From NCBI GenBank assembly GCA_016801885.1, contig JAFBJY010001325.1:119792-183791 (forward strand): 64,000 nucleotides of DNA, written 5' to 3'. Each line of letters begins with the position of its first letter. Position 1 is the stretch's first letter. The notes beneath the pieces are model-generated. The model saw only the letters and a program-made list of their open reading frames with translations, searched no databases and was not told the origin of the DNA. Positions 56,268 through 64,000 of the stretch are shown one piece after another. A program made the translations under genes and the position numbers. The DNA is from Toxotes chatareus. Taxonomy: Eukaryota > Chordata > Actinopteri > Toxotidae.

Positions 56268-57485
56268 TCTCATGTCTCCATTTAAATATGACGTCAGTAA
56301 AATGTATTTACTAAATTGTGGCTTGTCGCTCATTCACAATCTCAGTGTCTCATAATATTTGATAGAAGTCTGTTATCAATGATTTATAGCATCATAAAAC
56401 CACACACTGTCATCACAATAACCTTAAAGCAATGATGAAAATCTCACTGCATCAACTTGTATCTTTACACCTGCACTGATTTTCATTGGCATGTACAGTA
56501 AATTGCTAATACACTATTTTCGACTGTCTGCTACTCACACTATTTGCTATTCTATATGTTGCCTGTCATTTACATAGTGCTTATATCCAAAGGGCTTTAT
56601 ATTTGGCTCTTGTTTACCCATTCAAACACACACACACACACACACACTGATGGCAGTGCTTGCCACTTCTGCATGTGGACAGGAGGAGCTGAGGATCAAA
56701 CTGCCAGCCCAGTTCCAGCAGCTCCTCCCGCAGTGAGAGCCACTGGCCACACGCCTTAGACAACCTTGGCATGACTACAGCCAGTGACGTCCACGCCTCA
56801 GTGACTGTGGGGTAAACACTCAAACCAGGGATCCTTTGTGTGGCACTTGTCAAGTCCCAGCTTATTAGCAGGACATTTATTTCAGCACAAGATGGCAGTA
56901 CACTCTGTTCTAAGCTCAGAGAATCAACCTGTTTCTGACACAGTCTTACAAATCCTTTCATACCTCACAAGGCTTCATATCATCACTTAGATTAGCTTTT
57001 CTGTGTCTCAGAGTCTTGTGTTACCGTGGAGTGTCATCAGGTTCAAGGTGACTAAACTATGGCCATAAACTGTTTCCTCACTATGTGTCAAAGATCTTTT
57101 CTTACAGATATAGCATAGATAGATCGATCGATCGATCGATCAATGGATTTCTGTGGAGCAGGCCAAATCACTGCTGCATCTCAGCATGCTGCTGGGGACA
57201 GTGGCATCCAGACAGGCGGAGTCTTCATAGCGGTCCAACAACAAGGTATGACAAGGCCCAGGGCTGGTTAGTCCAGCTTCAGGTGCTAGCTGGGACAGAA
57301 GACTTGCACACCAGGGGCAGCACAGTGGACCATTACCTTCATCAAGGTGGGAGAGAAGATTCAGCTTCAACCAAAGGCTCAAACAGAGCTCCTCTCTGCA
57401 GAACAGCAATTGTACTGTCAATATCACCAGAGGGGTGGATAGAAGAATGTAGCAAATTCATCAATTCAATAATCACATTATATAT
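56268..57485. other. 3' flank of unit D
   Basis: Collinear with the flank of unit A. It keeps about 170 bp, including a CA repeat (56629-56646), that unit A lacks. A GATA/GATC microsatellite lies at 57117-57142. No gene recognised. Confidence 0.65.
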
Positions 57486-57489
57486 ATAT

Positions 57490-58110
57490 ATATATATACA
57501 GTGGTGGAAAAAAGTTTTGGGACACCATTCAAATTTCGCACAATCTCAAATATCATGAAATATTTGCAGAAAAATCTTTGGGATTTCACAAGGTGTGGCT
57601 GCATCAGACAGACACAAAACAAATAATTTCTTTTGTTTATTGTTATCAAGACAAAAAATAACACAAGTAAATTCTTCATGGTGTCAACATGTCAGTTCTC
57701 AACATTGTCGGAATCAAAGTTAATAAATTGCAAAGAATGTCTTCAAAACTGAGCAAAAAATAAATTAACCATCACATAACAAAATTCATATTTAGTACTC
57801 CTGCCATTAGCACGCAGTAGCGCTTTAATCCTGGCTGGCATGTTCTCCACGAGCCTTTCACACTGTTGAGGGGTAATCTTCTCCCATTCTTCTTCAATTA
57901 CTGTTTTTAATTCTTCCAGATTCTTTGCTTAAAACAGACCTTTTGATAATCCAGCAAAGATTTTCAATGGGGCTCATGTCCGGGGATTGAGCTGGTCACT
58001 CTAACACCTGGATATTGTGCTCCTGCAGCCAAGTTCTACTTGACCTGGATGCGTGGCAAGGGGCATTATATTGCCCAAACATCCGCTTTCCACCTCCACT
58101 GTGCATTTCT
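57490..58110 (-). mobile_element. Truncated Tc1-like transposon, unit D flank
   Basis: Same element and truncation as 17472-18105: terminus CAGTGGTGGAAAAAAGTTTT near 57498 and a minus-strand transposase end with the decayed motif of SPDMSPIENLCW. It is joined to the GTATG repeat at about 58113. Confidence 0.8.
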
Positions 58111-58349
58111 GGCGTATGTATGTATGTATGTAACTTTTCGAGCTGCATTTATCACTTTGCCTTATTCATGGCCTGTAACGTGCCTACTTGTAATTTGGAT
58201 ATTTCCTCAGTTGCAAGTTGCTGATGTGGATTCAAGAAGATATTTTCTAGTTACACCTAAAGAACTACTGTATGAAAATGAAGAGCAGAGATAATATCAT
58301 TCTAACTCTTATTTTATTGCCATCAATTCAATTTATTCATTCATTATAC

Positions 58350-59510
58350 AGCGCCTTACAGAGAAAGAGAGAGAAAACTCTCTCTTTCTCACAGAGAGAG
58401 AAGAACTCTCTGAGAGAGAGAGAGAAAAAAACTCTCTCTTTCTCACTGAGGGAAAAGCGAGAAAAAAACTTTCTCTTCTCTCTCAGAGAGACAAGAACTC
58501 TGAGAGAAAGAGAGAGAAAAAACTCTGCGGACAGAAGCGAAAGAACAGCAGAGAAGTTAAGGTAGAGAGAAGCAGAGAAAGAGAGAGTTCTCTCTCTCTC
58601 TCTTTCGGTGGAGAAAGAGGGTTAGCGTTACGCAGTGGCGGCTCTACATTGAATTACTCCAAATTAAAGTTATCAGATATTAAATAAATATACTCTATAT
58701 ACATAAAAGTGGCAAAAATATACACAATCACACATAACAACAGCAGATAATAATGATATAGGATAAAAACAATATAATTTTATTATTTGAGAATAATAAA
58801 AAAAAAAATCAAAGAATAATATACAAATAAAATATAGAATAAATATTCTGAATAGCACAAATCCTTCATCACACAAATGAAAACACACTTCAGGAAATCT
58901 AATTCTAACACTATTGCACTAAGAGCAGCAAAGAAAAAACTCAAACTAAAACCTGAGCTTTCTGGCCTTCCTTGATGCAAAATCATCAATAATGTCATTA
59001 TACGAAATCTGCTCCCCTATTGAATGATTGATACTGATGACAGCAAGGCCAGTGAGTAGTAGCTTGTGTGCAAAAACCGCCACTGGCGTTACGGAAAACG
59101 CTCTGTTTCTCGCTGAGGAGGGCTAAAGAAGGCCATGCTCTCCTCTCGCTCCCTCCCCTCCATCGATAGAGACAGAAAGAGAGAGGAAAAGCGTCTCGAT
59201 CTCTACCTGTCTCAAGGAGAGAGAGGGAAGCTCTCTGTGTAACTCGCTCTCTGCCTGAGAGAGAGAGAGAGAGATCTCTTGCTCTTCCCTTTCTCTCTGC
59301 CAGAGAGAGAGAGGAGGAACCCAGAGAGAAAACACAGAGAGGCAAAAACTCTAATAATGTATATACATTATTTCCATTTCAATAAATTTCAGTCAAATTT
59401 CAATAAGCATCTCTCTCTGTGTTTCTCTCTCTCTCGCTGAGAGAGAGAGAAAGAGAGCAAAAACTCTCTGTTTCTCTCTCTCAGAGAGAGAGAGGAGGAC
59501 AGAGTCTGGT
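58350..59510. repeat. Purine/pyrimidine tracts around the hAT MITE, unit D flank
   Basis: GAGA/CTCT tracts at about 58355-58615 and 59105-59500, longer than in unit A, flanking the MITE. Low complexity; any open frames here are artefacts. Confidence 0.8.
58633..59085 (-). mobile_element. hAT MITE copy, unit D flank
   Basis: CAGTGGCGG...CCGCCACTG with perfect GCGTTACG duplications at 58625-58632 and 59086-59093, the same insertion site as in unit A. The minus-strand C-terminal relic DDFASRKARKLRF is again present. Confidence 0.9.
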
Positions 59511-60905
59511 GGCCCGGGTCACATCTGTATTCAGTTCTCCTGGACATTAACCTCACAGACGCTCAAAATGAACCGTTATCAGTAAGGATCCGCAGCATGA
59601 GCGGATCGAAAGCGACTGAATGCCCCCAGCAAAGACGTTGGTAGCCTGAGACACCGGCGACGCACCGCCACCAGAGCTGTCCCTACCTCCTCAGAAACGT
59701 TGAGTCAGTGAAGGAAGGCTCCTCATTTATATCATCTGGCTGCCGCCGTAGTGACGTCAGAGCCGTTGCCTGGGGATCAAAGGCAGGTGAGATGGTGACG
59801 TCATGAGCCACACCTCCTCTGAGCTGCTGCTCACTGGATGCTTTTGCTTTTGACTACATTCACAGTTAAACTCTACAAAGTGTTGCGAGTGAAAATCCCA
59901 GCAAGTGTAGGGGTGTTCTGATACATCAGTCAGATTGTTGGAAAATTCCAAAGCATTCCAAAGGCAGTGGAAAGAATAAAAATGATCAAGTGCAGCTCTA
60001 CACTTTGATTTGAACATTTGTCATGTATGACTTCATTTAATACTGTAGGTTCATACATGATCATCCACAGCTGAAGCTCACATTCATGCACCTGTCCTGG
60101 CAAGATGCTACATGGGATTCATTGTGATCCACCATGTCTCAGCTAAAATGTTTTTCCTTGAGTCTTATTCAAAATGTGACACTGAAAACTCAACCATCTG
60201 TGCCAACAGAATGAAGATAAGTTCTGAAAAAACCATCAACAAACTCAGAGCAAGAGCTTCATAAATACCTTTATTGCACATTAAAAACTGTATTCATTTC
60301 AACATTTGTATCAACTGTCAATATCAGTTTTATTTTTCCCAACTAGTTATTGTAAATGAAGACATATTTAATGTGCCTTATTCATTTGTGGTCACAGTTA
60401 TATTGAATTTCAAATAAACCTACTGTAACCCCCAACAGTAATGGCACTGAGTTCATTTTCTATGAACTACTCGTCAGGTTTTTCCAGATTTACCATAAAG
60501 CTCATAATGAATCTAACAGGATGCTTTGGTGAATTAATGTTTTCAGTGTCATTAAAATTGGTACAAGTACAAAAGACACATGAGGAAAGCAGACATTCCA
60601 ATATAGACAGCAACATTAAATCAACATTTCTATTATTTATGTAGCTGATTAAAGCTAATACAGAAATGGACTTGTAATTAATTACAAATTGTGGGAAAAA
60701 TCTCTATCAGTGTGTTCTTGGATGGTTACAATAGAGTGCAAACCAGATAAGGTATGAAAAAGAAACAGCAACAAACTCAGAGCAAGAGCTTCATAAATAC
60801 TTTTATTGCACATTAAAAAGTGGATTCATTTCAAGAATTGTGTTAACCATCAATATCAGCAGAAAGGTATGAAAGAATGGAATAAACTGATGAATGGCCA
60901 CAAGT
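59511..60905. other. CRE segment, minus-strand ORF relic and direct repeats, unit D flank
   Basis: TGACGTCA near 59753 and TGACGTCATG near 59797, then the shortened counterpart of the 111-codon frame (60017-59757, shifted by one base), then the 90-bp direct repeat pair (60235 and 60772). Nothing here is recognised as a gene. Confidence 0.55.
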
Positions 60906-61315
60906 GTTAAAAATACACACACATATATACAGTAGCATATATAGTAGGATTTTATTTCAGCTTCATTTAACCAGGTAAGTCCTTTGCAGTGACAACCTGG
61001 CCACAGACACAATCCAGTAGATAAGACAAAGGATCACAGTACAAATTCAATACATATCAATCAAAATGACTGTAATATGTGCATATATATACAGTGAGTT
61101 TCATGGTAAATGACTAAAAACAAGTAGCCTACAAGGATCTTGGATTATGGTTTGTAATGTATTCTTAAAAGAAGAGAATGGTATTAAAGAGCTGAGTTTT
61201 AGAGTCTGTTGTAAGAGATTCCAGTCGTTTGTGGCAGAAAATTGAAAAGAGAAGCAACCAAAGGAGGTGCAGGCTTTTGGAATGACGAGGTTAATGAAGC
61301 TGCTGGAGCAAAGAC
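60906..61315 (-). mobile_element. LINE 3' end, unit D flank
   Basis: Minus strand: SSFINLVIPKACTSFGCFSF, then WNLLQQTLKLSSLIPFSSF and the 3' UTR with AACCAGGTAAGTCC. The frame stays open past the W that is a stop in unit A. About 130 bp that in unit A hold the A-run and the CTCF-like motif are deleted at its upstream end (junction AAGACTGTGTGACATG). Confidence 0.75.
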
Positions 61316-61410
61316 TGTGTGACATGCGCATTTCCCCGTGAAGACGTGCTCGGTAATGGCCGCAAGCACGTTGAAAGCGGGAAGAAAGCTTCTGTCTCTG
61401 TCATGTTAAG
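61316..61410 (+). other. Unit E exon 1 (probable 5' UTR exon)
   Basis: Identical to exon 1 of unit B over its last 90 bases, including the 17-codon ORF (61356-61409) and the GTAAGTTGC donor. Intron 1 continues to about 61765 and beyond. No later exon of this gene is in the window, so unit E may be the start of a longer copy, or a fragment. The CTCF-like motif is missing here. Confidence 0.55.
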
Positions 61411-61651
61411 GTAAGTTGCTGCAAACTGGAAGATTTTATCGGCTTTTTATTTAGCAAGGTCTCTAGGTCTTATGCCATATGCCTCATCTGTCGGCGAAAG
61501 GTTTCAGGTTAACCGTATGTCTTCAGATTGCCAATTCAAATACTCCTAAGCAAGCTGAAATGACACTGCCTTTTTTTATTTATTTTGCTGGGAGTCGGTC
61601 CCAACAGACACCACAGAGGTTAGCATGTGTAGATAGCGCGTAGCGTTAGCT

Positions 61652-61905
61652 AGCGCTAACGTCGTTAGCGCTTTCTCTAAACGTCCCACTTAACATTAAA
61701 GATTTACTGCAGCATCAATGGCTGTAGCACTTGATTTAGCAACTGTTAAGAAGCACAATACGGTTGCTGAAATTCTTTGAGTTATCCTAAAAGTTAGAAT
61801 GAATGAGTAGTTTTACAAGATCTATGTGAAGGGCTAACGTCGTTAGCGCTTAGCTTACAAGTGCCCATTACATCGTGTATAAGCTAGCGCTAGCGACGTT
61901 AGCCG
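61652..61905. repeat. Palindromes with GCTAACGTCGTTAGC core
   Basis: A perfect dyad with 10-bp arms at 61652-61672, a 15-base one (GCTAACG-T-CGTTAGC) at 61833-61847, and a related imperfect one at 61882-61904 (GCTAGCGCTAGCGACG). In units B and C the corresponding site is degraded (GGCTAACATCATTAGC). Confidence 0.75.
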
Positions 61906-61906
61906 T

Positions 61907-62170
61907 CAAAGTCAACTTTATTGTCAAAACCATATGTGCAGGTCATACACAGGTTTTGAAATTGCAGTGCTCCCTAGGCCCACAGTGTTACACTAGATAA
62001 ATTAGAAAAATAGCTATACAAAAGTAAAAACATATTCAAGATTTATTGTCTTTATTGTCATTATGTGAACATAATGAAATTTTGCAGACTCGGCTTTAAG
62101 GCACACATATAAATACATAACACAAATCCTTAAAAAACACTTAAATATAAACACAAAGTATAGTAAGTAA
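61907..62170 (-). mobile_element. Two LINE 3' UTR tails, minus strand
   Basis: GTCAACTTTATTGTCAAAAC (61908) and GATTTATTGTCTTTATTGTC (62041) are, on the minus strand, AATAAA-containing ends of fish non-LTR elements. No coding part accompanies them. Confidence 0.5.
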
Positions 62171-62440
62171 AGTAGTGATGGGACGATGATACCTCAAGGA
62201 GTGTATTGACACACTAAACAAACTGTGTACCGGCACTGTATTGATACTGTGTTGGTCACCCAATAGTGACCCCTGCAGTAGTTATAAAATCATTGCAGGT
62301 AAAGAAATTCCTTGTTCGTGTAAATGCTAAAACTGAGTTGGTATGTAAAATATAGCAAATTAGAGTAAAAATTCAGAGTTACAATTTTTAACTTATGTGC
62401 ACATTTGTCAACAACAACTGTTAAATCATATGAAATAAAA
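62171..62440. other. Unassigned AT-rich spacer
   Basis: No recognised feature. Confidence 0.5.
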
Positions 62441-63840
62441 GAGACAAAAAGTGATTAGTTCATGAATTTTATTGAGAAACAAAAGTAATATATTTTCATG
62501 CCTGAACTGTTCTCTGACCTCCATGTGAAGAGCTAGGCTCTTCTTCTCTTGGGTCAGGGCTCTTGGCTCCTCATTTCTTCTGCGGTACATTCTGACTGCA
62601 GTAGCTTCTGGACCGCCTACTCTGCCTTTTTGCTGACTTAACAAATCCATTCTTTTTTTGGAATCTGGGATTCAGTTAGAGCTGCTGGTGAGTCATCACA
62701 CTGAGAGATCTCCATGCCGCAAATAGTCTGTTAGCCGCTTCTCAGGTTTTCAGCCAGTTGCTGAGTTATTGTTTTTGTCACTGTTGTGGCCTGGACGTTG
62801 AAGCTCTCAATGTGGAGCATTCATCATGGGAATGACCTTAGACCCAGAGAATCTTTTTCCTCAGACAGTTCTCTTGTAGCTTGGTCAGTGAGCAAGAACT
62901 CCTCTGAGCATCTCTTTTCAATGATCTGACATTCTTCTGAGCCAGTGGAGTGATGTCAGGTTTGAATGAGGCCAGTGACACTCAAAAGACTGCCTCCTTC
63001 TGCTTCAGTCATTCTTTCAAACATTTGGTAGGTACTGTTCCATCGTGTTGGCACCTTGCTTATTAATTTATGGTCTGGTGTCTCTAGCTGTTGCTGTATT
63101 TGAGTGAGCTTCTTTAGCAGTCACGCCTGATCAAAAAGTATATGTCACAATGTGTCGTGTTTTGCTGTTGTATTTCAGTTATTGTTGGGATTTGATCACA
63201 TGATTTTCTCACAATTAAATTCAGGGAATGGGCTATAAATGGTATGCCAGATTTGCAGCATTCCTAGCACATGCAAAGTCATGTTTGCCTGCTGCATCAG
63301 TGACAAGACACCTGACCTTTCCTGCTATGCCCCACCTCCATGAGGCTCCTTTAACTGTGGTAATGTTTTCTGCAGTGTAGTTTCTGAGGAAAATGCTGCA
63401 ATCGCCAAGACTGATGAATGGAGTTCATGTGCTTTTGTCCACATAGTGGCCAGTAACAGCTAGATATGCTCCATATTCATAGATGTCCATATCAGCTGTT
63501 AAAGTAACAGCAACGCACTCTGGAGGTCCTTTGGCTTTCTCCCTTTCTCCTCATATCTCTGGCTCACCAAGTCCTTGGATGGTCTGAAAATAACCATACA
63601 AATACTTGCTACACCAATAAAATATAGTTATATATTAAAGCAAACATATACTAAAAAATTCTAAACATACCTTCCTGCTTGGCAGAGCATACGAGGGTAG
63701 AATAAGCTTCAGGAGCTTTCTGAATCCCTCATTTTCAACAAAGCTGGAGTGGCTGATAAAACTTTGATGATGACTGATTGACCACTGCTCATCCACTCAT
63801 TGGGTTTGTTAGGAATTGCAAAGCCAAAAAGGAACTATTT
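62440..63840 (-). pseudogene. ZBED-like hAT transposase relic
   Basis: Minus strand, from right to left: FVENEGFRKLLKLILPSYAL, then PSRK near 63672, a possible GTATGT donor, TADMDIYEYGAYLAVTGHYV, CARNAANLAYH and SKVPTRWNSTYQMFERMTEA near 63050 (the conserved [DV]VPTRWNSTY block of ZBED/hAT transposases). AATAAA lies at the 3' end near 62468. Frameshifts and stops are frequent and the C-terminal dimerisation part is not clear. It may be a domesticated ZBED-type gene fragment or simply a decayed transposon. Confidence 0.7.
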
Positions 63841-63913
63841 TGTCAAAAGCTTAATAAAAGGACCGTAATTTTGGCCATGTAAAACAACATCAACAGACAT
63901 AAGATCTATCGCA

Positions 63914-64000
63914 GGTGGTGTAGTGGTTAGCACTGTCGCCTCAGCAAGAGAGGGGTTGCTGAGGTTTGACACCAGGGCCTGAGCCTGTCTGTTTGTCATG
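63914..64000 (+). mobile_element. tRNA-derived SINE-like sequence, cut by the window edge
   Basis: GGTGGTGTAGTGGTTAGCAC contains an A-box-like promoter, and GGTTTGACACC (63963-63973) matches the B-box GGTTCGANNCC at all but one base. This is a very common fish repeat head. It is not a functional tRNA, since the cloverleaf is not closed. Confidence 0.6.

Noticed and set aside
63914..64000. A functional tRNA gene
   Set aside because: A- and B-box-like motifs are present but no closed cloverleaf; it matches a common fish tRNA-derived repeat head.
1..64000. CRISPR array, prokaryotic operon or phage-like defence system
   Set aside because: The tandem repeats are microsatellites, LINE tails and segmental duplications in spliced vertebrate DNA.

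Overview
The window is teleost fish nuclear DNA. It has spliced exons with GT..AG introns, about 40% GC, and a typical fish repeat load: jockey-superfamily LINEs with short tandem-repeat tails, Tc1/mariner and hAT transposons, BEL/Pao gag remnants and a tRNA-derived SINE-like end. I found no prokaryotic genes, CRISPR arrays, rRNA or intact tRNA.

The backbone is a tandem array of partial copies of one gene. The encoded protein belongs to the MATR3/RBM20/ZNF638 group of nuclear RNA-binding proteins. Its exons give an Ser-rich linker, three RRM domains, a K/R/E-rich stretch, an acidic segment with the motif FVTLDEVG and a C-terminal matrin-type C2H2 zinc finger. Three RRMs plus that finger fit ZNF638 best. 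Five copies can be traced. Unit A (3.2-16.3 kb) lacks everything before RRM2. Unit B (21.4-29.1 kb) is the most complete. Unit C (37.5-42.0 kb) is heavily indel-ridden and ends in exon 11. Unit D (47.6-56.3 kb) keeps the Ser-rich exons. Unit E (from 61.3 kb) has only the first exon and part of intron 1. Between units lies a recurring 3' flank of about 4-5 kb holding a truncated Tc1, purine-rich tracts with a nested hAT MITE, a CRE-containing segment and a LINE 3' end. Units A-D each carry inactivating lesions, mostly different ones, so I read them all as pseudogenes. RRM2 (B, D), RRM3 (D) and the zinc-finger exons (A, B, D) are still open.

Layout: 1-2.0 kb, minus-strand LINE; 2.0-2.1 kb, inverted piece of the array's intron 1; 3.2-16.3 kb, unit A broken by two long LINEs, an LTR-like block and a BEL gag remnant; 16.3-21.4 kb, 3' flank; 21.4-29.1 kb, unit B with a LINE 3' end in intron 12; 29.1-33.4 kb, its flank and a second first exon; 33.4-42.0 kb, indel-dense flank plus unit C; 42.0-47.6 kb, foreign block (LINE 3' end, SAMD3-like gene fragment, decayed Tc1, hairpins, minisatellite, LINE lacking its RT core); 47.6-56.3 kb, unit D with a Tc1 and a solo LTR; 56.3-61.3 kb, its flank; 61.3-64 kb, unit E first exon, palindromes, LINE tails, a ZBED-like hAT transposase relic and a SINE-like end.

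The most unusual points are the array itself, exons in unit B whose frameshifts compensate each other, the sharply bounded indel-rich block 33.4-42.0 kb that may be an assembly artefact, and a hairpin-rich block that may be an undescribed non-autonomous element.
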